From Oligoflexales bacterium (GTDB taxonomy: Bacteria; Bdellovibrionota_B; Oligoflexia; Oligoflexales; Bog-1112), in NCBI GenBank assembly GCA_017985985.1, contig JAGNWK010000017.1:1-40335 (forward strand): a stretch of 40,335 nucleotides of DNA, given 5' to 3'. Under the pieces are notes generated by a model. That model did no database searches and was not told the DNA's origin. It saw only the letters and a program-made list of their open reading frames with translations. Both the position numbers and the translations under genes were made by a program. This document shows positions 31,426-39,725 of this stretch, piece by piece; the stretch's first letter is position 1; every line of letters starts with the position of its first letter.

Positions 31426-32331
31426 ATGAGAATTTCTGAGCGATATAAATACTCCGTCTCTAATAACAGAATTGAAAAAGCTAAGGATCAAAACATCCAA
31501 GCTTTAAACCAACTTTCATCCCAAAAACGAATCAATGCCATTCACGATGATCCTGCTGGCGTCTCACGTATGATCAAACATAAGGACCGCATATCAGAGA
31601 TTCAAAGCTACCTCAGCAATATTTCCTTCAGCAAAGGATTCACAGCGATTACAGAAAATGCCATTGCAAGTGTCCAAGAACATTTGATCCGGGCTAAGGA
31701 ACTTAGCATATCGATGGCTAACGACTCCAACGGTCCCGACAATCGAGATGTCACCGCTAAGGAGATTTCTACCCTGGTTGATCAACTGGTGGAACTCGGC
31801 AATACAAAATACAATTCGAAATACGTCTTCTCTGGTCTTCGTTCAGACGCACCTGCTTTTGATGGAGATGGTTTATATCTTGGCGATGATGGTGATATCT
31901 TCATTCAAACAGATCTTTCCCAGTACAAAAAAATCAATATCTCTGGTCGAGATCTGTTTGATGGTGTGCAAAGTCCGTCTGGGGTGAGACAGGCTGGGAA
32001 CATGGTCCAATGTCTTATCAATTTAAAGACAGGCTTAGAATCCAACGATAAGGGAGTCATCAACACAGCTATGTCGGAACTTGAATACCATATCGAAAGA
32101 GCTTCGAGCCTTCAGGCCACCGTCGGTGCTGTCAGCAGCTCTTTGTTTGAAATAGAAAAAAAACTTGATGTTATGCTTGATCATGAAAAAGGACAGCTGT
32201 CGACAACAGAAGACCTCGATTTCTATCAAGGGACCTCCGATTTTAAACGGACGGAAGCTGCTCTGCAGTCCACCCTATCTGCTTCCAACAAGCTCCTACA
32301 ACCATCCCTTCTCAACTTCCTAGATAGATAA
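31426..32331 (+). CDS. flgL: Hook-filament junction protein FlgL
   Basis: 301 residues, normal length. MRISERYKYSVSNNRIEKAK at the N-terminus, ALNQLSSQKRINAIHDDPAG (the flagellin-like LSSGKRI..DDPAG signature) and GNTKYNSKYVFSGLRSDAPAF (FlgL-specific YLFSG..). The C-terminal helix TEAALQSTLSASNKLLQPSL closes the D0/D1 coiled coil. It sits 16 bp after flgK and is the last flagellar gene; csrA and fliW, which often follow, are not present. Hairpins of the CTAAAGAGG family follow within 25 bp. Confidence 0.93.
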   Translation: MRISERYKYSVSNNRIEKAKDQNIQALNQLSSQKRINAIHDDPAGVSRMIKHKDRISEIQSYLSNISFSKGFTAITENAIASVQEHLIRAKELSISMANDSNGPDNRDVTAKEISTLVDQLVELGNTKYNSKYVFSGLRSDAPAFDGDGLYLGDDGDIFIQTDLSQYKKINISGRDLFDGVQSPSGVRQAGNMVQCLINLKTGLESNDKGVINTAMSELEYHIERASSLQATVGAVSSSLFEIEKKLDVMLDHEKGQLSTTEDLDFYQGTSDFKRTEAALQSTLSASNKLLQPSLLNFLDR

Positions 32332-32352
32332 TAGAGCCTCAGGGGGGAAATC

Positions 32353-32377
32353 TAAAGAGGGGGAGGACGCCTCTTTA
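32353..32377 (+). terminator. Hairpin after flgL (repeat family C, diverged copy)
   Basis: TAAAGAGG (32353-32360) pairs with CCTCTTTA (32370-32377), 21 bp after the flgL stop. It is related to the longer copies at 32394-32429 and 33450-33485. It probably ends the flagellar operon and shields the convergent phosphodiesterase gene. Confidence 0.55.
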
Positions 32378-32393
32378 AACTTATTTGAAGGGA

Positions 32394-32429
32394 GGAGATT
32401 CCTAAAGAGGGGGGAACGCCCTCTTTAGA
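32394..32429. repeat. 36-bp direct repeat with hairpin, left copy
   Basis: Stem CTAAAGAGGG (32402-32411) and CCCTCTTTAG (32419-32428) around GGGAACG. The 36 bp differ from 33450-33485 at one base. The right part overlaps the stop codon of the phosphodiesterase gene. It can serve as a bidirectional terminator between flgL and that gene. Confidence 0.8.
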
Positions 32430-33390
32430 AAAAGGGACTCCTCAAGCCATTTTTACGAAGAAAAGAAAGCGTCGTATCACTAAAATCTGTAAACACAGCA
32501 TCTACTTTTTCGTCTATAAAGATTTTATGATGAAAGTCCTCTATCCCCCTAACATAACTTGGTAGTTGATCTGAACGAACCGTATAAGCATGAACAAAAA
32601 GTCCATGCTGATGAGCTCCTTCAACCAGACGGGTACTAAGTCCCTGGGCATCAAATACGCTCGTAAGGGGAGGTCCTATTCCATGGGCATACTCTGCAAT
32701 TTCTTTCAGCTGTTTTTTAAGGGTTGTAGGATCATGAAGTGCCAGCACACCATCGTCCAGAAGAAGAACCAGAGCTTCTTGTACCTGAAATTCATTTTTT
32801 AATCTTTTCAAGGTACCCGGATCAAAGCACTGCCAGACCAAGGGTGTGCCTTTAAACAGGTCTTTCTTTTTTTGAAACATATCGTAAACAATCTTTGTTA
32901 TATCTTTCTTGTGCTCTAGATGGAAAAGGGGTTCTTTAAGCTCTGGATAGAGGCCAACCCGTTTTCCAGAACTTCTATTGAGACCAACAAGAAGATCGAT
33001 GAGCTCTTCCAGTGTTGGTACAGAGAAATCTGACAGCCCCAAAGGGAATCTTCCCGGAAAAACGGGGGCACCTGTTTCAAGAGAAATTCGTTCTTGCGCG
33101 CGCAGCTGTTTAAGCTCGGCATACGTGAGGTCAATGGCATAAAATCTGCCATCAGCTCTTTTTTTGCTGGGGAATTTTTTAGCGACATCTGTGGTGTCAT
33201 CAAGCTGTATGTCATGAAGAATAACGGGGACATCATCTTTGGTTAAGACCAAATCAGGCTCAAGAAAATCGGCTCCCATACCATAGGCCATGGCATGGCC
33301 TGCTAGAGTATGCTCAGGCAGATAGCCAGAGGCCCCTCGGTGAGCAATCACCTGGACTTTTGGTATATCTTTATGAATAAATATAGCCAT
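32425..33390 (-). CDS. Glycerophosphodiester phosphodiesterase, GlpQ-type
   Basis: 321 residues from ATG 33390 (GAGGGT upstream); a GTG at 33405 has no ribosome site. Catalytic landmarks (numbering from that ATG): AHRGASGYLPEHT with His17 and Arg18, Glu26; FLEPDLVLTKDDVPVILHD with Glu44, Asp46 and His59; and YPELKEP. It hydrolyses glycerophosphodiesters to sn-glycerol-3-phosphate and an alcohol using Ca2+. The sequence is closer to periplasmic GlpQ (long HRGASGYLPEHTL, FPSKKRADGRF insert) than to UgpQ, yet no signal peptide is visible, so it is probably cytoplasmic or uses another route. Flanked on both sides by the 36-bp repeats. Confidence 0.88.
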   Translation of the reverse strand: MAIFIHKDIPKVQVIAHRGASGYLPEHTLAGHAMAYGMGADFLEPDLVLTKDDVPVILHDIQLDDTTDVAKKFPSKKRADGRFYAIDLTYAELKQLRAQERISLETGAPVFPGRFPLGLSDFSVPTLEELIDLLVGLNRSSGKRVGLYPELKEPLFHLEHKKDITKIVYDMFQKKKDLFKGTPLVWQCFDPGTLKRLKNEFQVQEALVLLLDDGVLALHDPTTLKKQLKEIAEYAHGIGPPLTSVFDAQGLSTRLVEGAHQHGLFVHAYTVRSDQLPSYVRGIEDFHHKIFIDEKVDAVFTDFSDTTLSFLRKNGLRSPFF

Positions 33391-33449
33391 GCTGAAAACC
33401 CTCACATTTAGAAGCAGGAGAAGATTAGCCCCACCACGTCCTCGGGGGG

Positions 33450-33485
33450 GGAGATTCCTAAAGAGGGGGGAACGACCTCTTTAGA
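33450..33485. repeat. 36-bp direct repeat with hairpin, right copy
   Basis: Stem CTAAAGAGG (33458-33466) and CCTCTTTAG (33476-33484). 35 of 36 bases match 32394-32429. It lies between folD and the phosphodiesterase gene on the minus strand, so it may terminate folD; a further CCTCTTTAGG at 33499-33508 overlaps the folD stop and could pair with the same left arm. Confidence 0.8.
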
Positions 33486-33502
33486 TAAAGAAGAAACCCT
33501 CT

Positions 33503-34357
33503 TTAGGAAATAACGTTTCTTTCATAAGCCTTCATACAATTGGTAAGCAAAGAATTGATGGTCATCGGACCAACCCCACCAGGCACCGGTGTTATCCACA
33601 ATACTTTTTTATGAACTTCTTCTGTCTGTTGCACATCGCCACAGAGAGTGCCATCTGGCAAACGATGAATCCCCACATCGATCACAACAGCTCCCTCTTT
33701 TATCCATTTTTCATCTACCAAGTGAGGAACACCTGCAGCCACAACCAAGACATCAGCTTGAGAACACCACTGCCAAGGCTTGACACTCTTAGAATGAATC
33801 TGAATAACTGTCGCATCTTTTTTCGTCAGCAGTCGCACCAACGGAGAGCCTACCAACTGGCTTCGACCAACAACGGCCGCTATTTTCCCAGACAAATCAA
33901 AAGAAATACTTTCTAAAAGATGGAGAACACCGAGAGGGGTGCAGGGAATAAAAGCGTCCTGTTGAACACAGAGCAGGCCCTGATTCTTAGCTGTGAGACC
34001 ATCCACATCTTTTGCTGGTAAAATTTTTTCGATGATCTCAAAAGATTTGAGATGATCAGGAAGAGGAAGTTGGAGAAGTATCCCATCGACAAGAGCGTCT
34101 GCATTCAAAATTTCGATAAGGTTCACAAGCTCTGAGTGGGTGGTCGTCTCTTTTAATTTGAAAGCTTTGCTTTCTATCCCGACTGTTGCACAAGCCTTCT
34201 CCTTGTTCTTTACATAGCTTTCACTGGCAGGGTTATTGCCAACTAAAATGACAGCCAAACAAGGTCGTCTTCTCTTCTGACTGAGGTAGACCTGAACGAG
34301 GTTCTTCAAATTGTGGTTACGAGTCTCTGCCAGCTTTTTGCCATCTATCCATTGCAC
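33503..34357 (-). CDS. folD: Bifunctional methylene-THF dehydrogenase/cyclohydrolase FolD
   Basis: 284 residues from GTG 34357, chosen over ATG 34396 because AAGGAG sits seven bases upstream and the protein then begins at the family position (QWIDGKKLAE). FolD interconverts 5,10-methylene- and 10-formyl-THF. Signatures: LVGNNPASESYVKNKEKAC with the catalytic Tyr and Lys, VDGILLQLPLPDHL, AKDVDGL, PCTPLGVLHLL, the NADP-binding VVGRSQLVGSPL and ITPVPGGVGPMTINSLL. All catalytic residues are present. The gene is 57 bp downstream of the FAD oxidoreductase gene on the same strand. Confidence 0.95.
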   Translation of the reverse strand: MQWIDGKKLAETRNHNLKNLVQVYLSQKRRRPCLAVILVGNNPASESYVKNKEKACATVGIESKAFKLKETTTHSELVNLIEILNADALVDGILLQLPLPDHLKSFEIIEKILPAKDVDGLTAKNQGLLCVQQDAFIPCTPLGVLHLLESISFDLSGKIAAVVGRSQLVGSPLVRLLTKKDATVIQIHSKSVKPWQWCSQADVLVVAAGVPHLVDEKWIKEGAVVIDVGIHRLPDGTLCGDVQQTEEVHKKVLWITPVPGGVGPMTINSLLTNCMKAYERNVIS

Positions 34358-34414
34358 GAGAAAGCTCCTTTCTTGCAGAGGGCAAGGCGGCCGCATCTAC
34401 AAAGCGGCAAAGGT

Positions 34415-35761
34415 CTAGCCTTGTAATTTCTCCATAGCAGCACAAACCGAGAGCAGAGACTGAATGATATTCCGCTCTGGATGATAGGACGAACCATATG
34501 CTTCCCCACAAAAGCTGAGGCTAGCTGTATTCAGTTTCAGGAGATCAAGTCCAGACACATATTTTTTATAAAAATTATGCGTCGACTGGGCCCAAGCCAC
34601 AGAGTGTAAGGCTAAATATTCTTGTCGGCCATTTAATTCTTGCTCTGTGGCGGCAGAGATTTTTTTAAAAGCTCTCTTTAATCGCTTGATGGCTTTCAAG
34701 ACATTGGGTGCATCTAGCGATTGCTCAAAGTCAACCACGGCCTGAAGACACAAGACATTCCCATTTTGTCTCACAGCTTGAACTTTTTCTGAAAGAACAA
34801 AAGCTGTATCTAAAAATGGCAGAACTTGATCAAGAACAAATGACAGAGAGACCATACTGACGGGTTGAAATTTCTGTGCCATTGAAATGAACAGGGGAGG
34901 GCATTGCGCTTGATCTATCCACTCGAGGGCTTCCCAAGGAGATTGGGCTATGATCAGACTTTGACCGCGATAAGAGCCCTGTTCTGTTTGGAGCTCCCAA
35001 GTCGAGGAGTCCTTATGATAAGTGCTATCGACAATGAGACAGTCGGCTTGAAAAATGACGGATTCGGCGATTTTCTTATGTTCTAATACAGAATGAAAAA
35101 TATGGCTCCAATCCGCATGCACTGTACACGAGTTGATGTATTCAGACCTCTCCCTGATGCTCGATACGGTCGAACTTTGCATTTCTGCTATACCTAGTGG
35201 ATTAGAGAAAAAATCTAAAAAGGGGAGGGAAGAATTCGGATTTTTTTTTGAAATTTTAATTCGCTGAGAGAGCGCTTGCTGGGAGTCGATCTCTGGTGTG
35301 TCTTTCAGCACATTCTCAAATTCATCCCAGTCGGTCAAACCCCCTTGTCCTACTAATGTTTTGGCAACAGATCTAGTAAGGAATTCTGACGTGGAGATCT
35401 CTGTCCATTCCTTTCCAGACAGCAAACTCATCCGTCGAGAAGAGCTTTTTAGTTGATTAAAAGCCGCTAAAAAATCTTGATCTTCATCATCAAACAGACC
35501 CACAATAGAGCGTAAGAAAAAATTATATAAATCCTGTGTAATGGATTCAAAGCCAAGCCCCCAGGTCTGCCTGACTTCTGTGCCTGATCCTGCTTGCTCT
35601 GAAAACGACCGACAGCGGCCACCAGGTCGCTTAAGGCGATCGAGAATCAGTATGCGGCACTCGGGATGCAGGACTCTCAAGCGAAGCATAGCCAGGATAC
35701 CGGCCCAACCGGCCCCAGCAATAATGACATCGTAGCTTTCTGGATGAACTTTAACAGACAT
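34415..35761 (-). CDS. FAD-dependent oxidoreductase, amine-oxidase/protoporphyrinogen-oxidase-like
   Basis: 448 residues from ATG 35761. The open frame extends upstream to 35890, but those 43 residues are Cys/Arg-rich, not family-like, and would overlap the divergent ABC gene. The dinucleotide motif is VIIAGAGWAGILAM (12-25), and the second FAD element LILDRLKRPGGRCRS follows, typical of flavin amine oxidases. The C-terminal FAD-contact region is LSFCGEAYGSSYHPERNIIQSLLSV. The middle substrate domain is not diagnostic, so amine, carotenoid or porphyrinogen substrates are all possible. Divergent from the ABC exporter. Confidence 0.72.
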   Translation of the reverse strand: MSVKVHPESYDVIIAGAGWAGILAMLRLRVLHPECRILILDRLKRPGGRCRSFSEQAGSGTEVRQTWGLGFESITQDLYNFFLRSIVGLFDDEDQDFLAAFNQLKSSSRRMSLLSGKEWTEISTSEFLTRSVAKTLVGQGGLTDWDEFENVLKDTPEIDSQQALSQRIKISKKNPNSSLPFLDFFSNPLGIAEMQSSTVSSIRERSEYINSCTVHADWSHIFHSVLEHKKIAESVIFQADCLIVDSTYHKDSSTWELQTEQGSYRGQSLIIAQSPWEALEWIDQAQCPPLFISMAQKFQPVSMVSLSFVLDQVLPFLDTAFVLSEKVQAVRQNGNVLCLQAVVDFEQSLDAPNVLKAIKRLKRAFKKISAATEQELNGRQEYLALHSVAWAQSTHNFYKKYVSGLDLLKLNTASLSFCGEAYGSSYHPERNIIQSLLSVCAAMEKLQG

Positions 35762-35846
35762 TCGGATATACCATATTTCTGGAACTTTGTTGTAAGACCT
35801 GCGATATCCCGAGCAATTAGATAGAACCTGATTTCTCGAGGAGATC

Positions 35847-36824
35847 TTGACAAATGAGGATGTGCATCTGCAACAGCATACTACTCTCATAGCTAAAAAC
35901 CTGGTTAAACGCTACCCAAACACACTGGCTGTAGATCATGTGAGCTTTACCATTGAAGCTGGGCAGTGCTTCGCTCTACTTGGGCCCAATGGTGCAGGAA
36001 AAACGAGCACCTGTGAAATGCTGGAAGGGTTGCTTGAGCCCGACGAGGGTGAGATCTCGATTTTGGGGATGAACTACCAGAAGGACAGGGCCGCCATTCT
36101 TGAGCTGATCGGCGTTCAACTGCAAGAGACCCATCTCTACAAAAAATATACGGTTCGAGAAACACTTCAGCTCTTCTCCAGTTTTTACCGGGTGAAAAGC
36201 AATCTTGATCAACTACTAGAACAACTCGATCTGACGGCAAAGACCAACTCTCGTCTCGATCAACTTTCTGGCGGGGAGAAGCAACGCGTCTACCTGGGTT
36301 GCGCCTTTGTGCACAATCCCAAGCTTCTGTTCTTAGACGAGCCTACTGCTGGACTTGACCCTTACGCCCGTCGCTTGATTTGGGAGCTTATCGAAAAGTT
36401 AAAAGATCAAAATCGCAGTTTTCTCCTCACAACTCACCACATGGAGGAGGCGGAGCGACTCGCAGACTGTATCGGGATTATTGATCATGGCAAAATTGTC
36501 GCTCTCGGTTCGCCCAAAGAATTGATTGCTCGTTATAGCCGCGGTGAAAGTTGGAAAGTCAGTTTTTTAAACGATTCAGCTGACACCCCTAAGCATCCTC
36601 TGCTCTTGAGAGAACTGGAAGGGACCTTGCCGTGGCTGAAAGAGGCGACGTTGACAGAGGATGGATTTGAAATCTTCTGTGAAAATGCTGGCCCCGCTGT
36701 TCAAAGCTTTATTCAGGCTATCCAGCCTTTCCCTCTAAAAGTAGCTTCTCTTTCTATGAGAAAAACCACCCTTGAGGATGTCTTCCTATTCTTGACGGGT
36801 AGAAAGCTAAAATCAAATGAATAG
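35847..36824 (+). CDS. ABC exporter ATP-binding subunit (DrrA/NodI-like)
   Basis: 325 residues. Walker A GPNGAGKTS at 46-54, Q-loop in GVQLQETHL, signature LSGGEKQRVYLG, Walker B LLFLDEPTAGLDP, and the switch His in LTTHHMEEAERLAD. The C-terminal ~90 residues form the accessory domain typical of DrrA-type subunits. Start TTG 35847 has AGGAG three bases upstream, which is close; GTG 35862 is the alternative. It overlaps its permease gene by 8 bp. It would energise export of a drug, lipid or polysaccharide; the substrate is unknown. Confidence 0.88.
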   Translation: MTNEDVHLQQHTTLIAKNLVKRYPNTLAVDHVSFTIEAGQCFALLGPNGAGKTSTCEMLEGLLEPDEGEISILGMNYQKDRAAILELIGVQLQETHLYKKYTVRETLQLFSSFYRVKSNLDQLLEQLDLTAKTNSRLDQLSGGEKQRVYLGCAFVHNPKLLFLDEPTAGLDPYARRLIWELIEKLKDQNRSFLLTTHHMEEAERLADCIGIIDHGKIVALGSPKELIARYSRGESWKVSFLNDSADTPKHPLLLRELEGTLPWLKEATLTEDGFEIFCENAGPAVQSFIQAIQPFPLKVASLSMRKTTLEDVFLFLTGRKLKSNE

Positions 36825-37881
36825 ATGGTCCTGCTTATGGGAGATGGTCAAAGGTCGCTGGCGTGAATTTTGTCGCGAACCGTCTGCCCTTGTCTTCGTC
36901 GTCACTATGCCAGTTCTTTGGATGTTGCTCTTGGGCTATGCTTTTTCGGGAGCCAAAATTCAAAAGCACAGCATAGGCTTGATAAAACCACACGGTGAAA
37001 CGAGTGAGCTGGGGAAGGAACTCGACATCATCCTGCAAGATAGGGAATGGCTGAAGGTCTATCGAGGATCCGAGCAAGAACTTCTAGCTCAGATGAAGAA
37101 GGGAGAGCCCATCCTCTTGATCTCGTCAGAGGGCAGTGATCCCAAGTTGCTGACCTATAAGTTCGATTCAAGTCATCCTCAGGCTCTCGATACTCGCCGG
37201 TTTGTCAACGATCTCATCCAGTCAAGTCTCGGTCGAAAAGACGTGTTAACGACCAGTGATGCCCCCTTCCTTGTCCAGGGATCTCCCCGCTACATCGACT
37301 TTCTCATACCAGGCTTACTCGCACTGAGTCTCTTTACAACCTCTCTTTTTGGGACAGGTATGGTCCTTGTCGTCTCGCGCCGGGAAAATCTACTAAAACG
37401 ATACAAGACGACGCCGATGCGAACTTTGGATTACATCCTTTCTCATATCATTGGCCGTTTTCTTATCTTCATTGTCGAGTTTTGCGTGATCTGTCTGGCT
37501 GGATCTTTACTTTTCAACTTTAAGATTGAAGGGGCTTTCTTCTCTTATTTTGGGCTAGCCCTGTTAGGGACAGCAACCTTTACCTCCTTAGGCCTATTTC
37601 TCGCCTCTAGAACAGCCAACGCATCGCTATACAGTGGTCTCGTCAATCTCCTCACGCTACCCATGATGCTGCTATCTGGAGTTTGGTTCTCTAGAGCCAA
37701 CTTCCCGTCCTTCCTCTCTCATCTGGCAGACTACCTCCCTTTGACAGCTCTTGTGGAGGGACTACGACGAATAGCGCTCGAAGGGGCCGATCTTTCTAGC
37801 TTGGGTTGGGAAGTTTCCGTTCTCTCTGTGTACTTCCTCGTCTCCACAATCAGTACCCGCCTCCTCTTCAAATGGTACTAG
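36817..37881 (+). CDS. ABC-2 type exporter permease
   Basis: 354 residues with the ABC-2 (YhhJ/DrrB-like) layout: one N-terminal TM (VFVVTMPVLWMLLLGYAFS), an extracytoplasmic domain (~45-160), then five TMs from LIPGLLALSLFTTSLFGTGM on. RRENLLKRYKTTPMRTLDYI is the cytoplasmic coupling segment of the family, and LPMMLLSGVWFSRANFPSFL the late loop with the conserved Leu-Ser-Gly. Pairs with the overlapping ATPase gene; a full transporter would be a dimer of each. Confidence 0.88.
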   Translation: MNRWSCLWEMVKGRWREFCREPSALVFVVTMPVLWMLLLGYAFSGAKIQKHSIGLIKPHGETSELGKELDIILQDREWLKVYRGSEQELLAQMKKGEPILLISSEGSDPKLLTYKFDSSHPQALDTRRFVNDLIQSSLGRKDVLTTSDAPFLVQGSPRYIDFLIPGLLALSLFTTSLFGTGMVLVVSRRENLLKRYKTTPMRTLDYILSHIIGRFLIFIVEFCVICLAGSLLFNFKIEGAFFSYFGLALLGTATFTSLGLFLASRTANASLYSGLVNLLTLPMMLLSGVWFSRANFPSFLSHLADYLPLTALVEGLRRIALEGADLSSLGWEVSVLSVYFLVSTISTRLLFKWY

Positions 37882-37957
37882 GAGATCTTCGCCGTAACAT
37901 GTCTATTGCTTTGGGGAACGAGTTCCTATATTCAATAGTTTCTCTTCTCTTTCCATT

Positions 37958-38033
37958 CGGGGCGTGGCGCAGTTGGTAGCGCGCGTGCTTTGGGAGCATG
38001 AGGTCGCAGGTTCGAATCCTGTCGCCCCGACCA
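37958..38033 (+). tRNA. tRNA-Pro (anticodon TGG), 3' end used as integration site
   Basis: 76 nt with encoded CCA. Acceptor CGGGGCG pairs with CGCCCCG, D-arm GCGC/GCGC, anticodon stem CGTGC/GCATG around TTTGGGA (anticodon TGG at 37991-37993), variable AGGTC, T-arm GCAGG-TTCGAAT-CCTGT (last pair G-T). All stems are intact, so the gene remains functional although an integrase gene follows 250 bp downstream. The 3' half (from about 38008) is the expected attachment core. Confidence 0.96.
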
Positions 38034-38071
38034 TTTCTTTTCCCAGTAAAATTAGTTAGTTACGCGATAAG

Positions 38072-38099
38072 AAAAAGACTTGTTACAGCAAGTTTTTTT
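38072..38099. terminator. Rho-independent terminator downstream of tRNA-Pro
   Basis: AAAAAGACTTG (38072-38082) pairs with CAAGTTTTTTT (38089-38099) around TTACAG, giving a stem that runs into seven T residues on the plus strand. It is probably the tRNA terminator, carried by the incoming element since it lies past the CCA end. Confidence 0.7.
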
Positions 38100-38103
38100 C
38101 TCT

Positions 38104-38122
38104 CAGTGCACGGCCAGTGCAC
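38104..38122. repeat. Two direct CAGTGCAC repeats in the attachment region
   Basis: CAGTGCAC at 38104-38111 and 38115-38122, each containing the palindrome GTGCAC. With TTCAAAATTTGAA nearby (about 38140) they could be recombinase arm or accessory-protein sites. That role is a guess from position. Confidence 0.35.
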
Positions 38123-38285
38123 ATGACTTCAAATCCACTTCAAAATTTGAAACGAAACCTTCGTACTGAAACACCCAAAACCTTTTTGGGAGATTCAGGC
38201 AAGAGGGCATTCGTCCGTCTACCGTCTGTCTATTTTTTAAGCATGGCATGTCTTCTCCATTTTGTTTCATGTTGATTGGCTAACT

Positions 38286-39350
38286 TCAGTGAGGCGAAGC
38301 TATTGCCTTCGCTAAGGTCGATAGCCTGTCATCAGTTCGGTGAACGTAACGCTGAGTTGTTGTCGCCGTTTTGTGATTGAGTAGCCGACGGACATCTTCT
38401 AGCGAGGCGCCGCTTCTAAACCAAATTTCAGTACAGGAATGCCGCAACTCATGGGGAGAGACTCTTTTCACTCCCGCTTCATCGCAAAGCTTCCAAAGAT
38501 TCCTATGAAACTTCGTATAGTCCAAAAGCCCACCTTCTGTAGCTGGCGCTACGAAGTCTGCAGGGAAACGGTGCTTGTAGCGGGCACTCAAGAACTCTGA
38601 CAGAGGTGTTGGCATCGGAACAATGGCCCAGTCTCCTTGTTTAGGGAATGGCTCAATTTTCCTAACTCCTCGTTTGTAAGCTGCACAAATTAGGATCTGC
38701 CCTTTTTCAAAATCTATAGCTCGCCATTGGAGAGCCTGAACTTCTGAAGGTCTCAGTCCAGACAACACAGCTAGCCAAATTGCAGGTGCAAGGAAGTGAT
38801 CTTTGCAATAGTCCAATAGTTTCCAAGATTCTTCAGGTGTCAGATAAGATCTTTCCACCTTACGAATTTTAGGACGGTCTTGTTTAAGGACAGGATTCTT
38901 ATTCAAGTAGCCAAAGTACTCAACAGCATCTTTGAATGCTTTATTGAGTATATTGAAAACATGCAGGATGGATTGAGGACTCATACCACCGTCCTGCATT
39001 TTAGCCAGAAGTTTCCCAATGTGGGGGGATTTCACATCAGCCAGCTTTAAGATTCCTAACTCATGAATGATGTAAGTGTTGTACATCCGTTCCACAGATT
39101 GAAACCATCCCTTTGAAAGTTTCGATCGACGGTATTCCAACCATTCTGAAAAATAGTCGCTAACACAGATCAGCTTGGTGCTAACCTGAGCACAGCTTCC
39201 ACTATCTTTTCGAAGTTTAAGTTGGCGCTCATACTGTTCTGCATCGACTTTGCGATCAAATGTTTTACTCGGGTAGTAATTATTAATTTGATCTCTAACT
39301 CGCACACAGTATCTGACGCTGGTATCGTAACGACGAGTTACAATTGCCAT
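38286..39350 (-). CDS. Tyrosine recombinase/phage-type integrase
   Basis: 354 residues from ATG 39350 (GAGAGGAG six bases upstream; an earlier start at 39377 has no better site). It has an N-terminal arm-binding-like region, a SAM-like core-binding domain (~60-150) and the catalytic domain. Active-site residues: R200 in LSGLRPSE, H300 and R303 in PHELRHS, H326 in LLNHKTA and nucleophile Y335 in TTQRYVH. It would insert and excise the element at tRNA-Pro, and reads toward the tRNA, a common arrangement. With the HTH gene downstream of its promoter side this is the left end of an integrated element. Confidence 0.92.
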   Translation of the reverse strand: MAIVTRRYDTSVRYCVRVRDQINNYYPSKTFDRKVDAEQYERQLKLRKDSGSCAQVSTKLICVSDYFSEWLEYRRSKLSKGWFQSVERMYNTYIIHELGILKLADVKSPHIGKLLAKMQDGGMSPQSILHVFNILNKAFKDAVEYFGYLNKNPVLKQDRPKIRKVERSYLTPEESWKLLDYCKDHFLAPAIWLAVLSGLRPSEVQALQWRAIDFEKGQILICAAYKRGVRKIEPFPKQGDWAIVPMPTPLSEFLSARYKHRFPADFVAPATEGGLLDYTKFHRNLWKLCDEAGVKRVSPHELRHSCTEIWFRSGASLEDVRRLLNHKTATTTQRYVHRTDDRLSTLAKAIASPH

Positions 39351-39461
39351 GTTGACTCCTCTCAACAGAGAAACCATTCCTACCGAGCATATTCAATTAT
39401 CAAAGAGCCAAACCCTTTCAGGCAAAAGGGTTCGTTGTTTTACCATATGACTTGGGAAGTG

Positions 39462-39665
39462 TTAACGAGATCGTAGAATAGGCTGTGTTTCTGTATTCTT
39501 ACTCCATTTGATAAGTGTTTCCCGGTCGAACCGTAGGAGCCTCCCATGCTTACGGAAGGGTATGAGACGACGGTGAACCCAGGCGTAGATTGTTGAAGGT
39601 TTAACGGAGAGGAGAGAGGCAGCTTCAATGGGTGTTAATAAATGGGGATCTACAATGATCATCAT
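39462..39665 (-). CDS. Excisionase-like MerR/HTH-17 DNA-binding protein
   Basis: 67 residues. LLTPIEAASLLSVKPSTIYA then WVHRRLIPFRKHGRLLRFDR is the winged helix of the excisionase/helix-turn-helix-17 family: a helix-turn-helix at ~11-31, then the wing with Arg-Leu-Arg-Phe. GGAGGAAAT precedes the ATG. It is 111 bp upstream of the integrase gene on the same strand, so it likely directs excision or controls int expression. Confidence 0.85.
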   Translation of the reverse strand: MMIIVDPHLLTPIEAASLLSVKPSTIYAWVHRRLIPFRKHGRLLRFDRETLIKWSKNTETQPILRSR

Positions 39666-39725
39666 TATTTCCTCCAGTGGGATGAATTTTCTTGGATTTA
39701 GAATTTTTGGATTTAGTTATGTCAA

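Noticed and set aside
35762..35890. N-terminal extension of the FAD oxidoreductase
   Set aside because: The extra 43 residues are Cys/Arg-rich, precede the Rossmann fold by too much and overlap the divergent ABC gene start.
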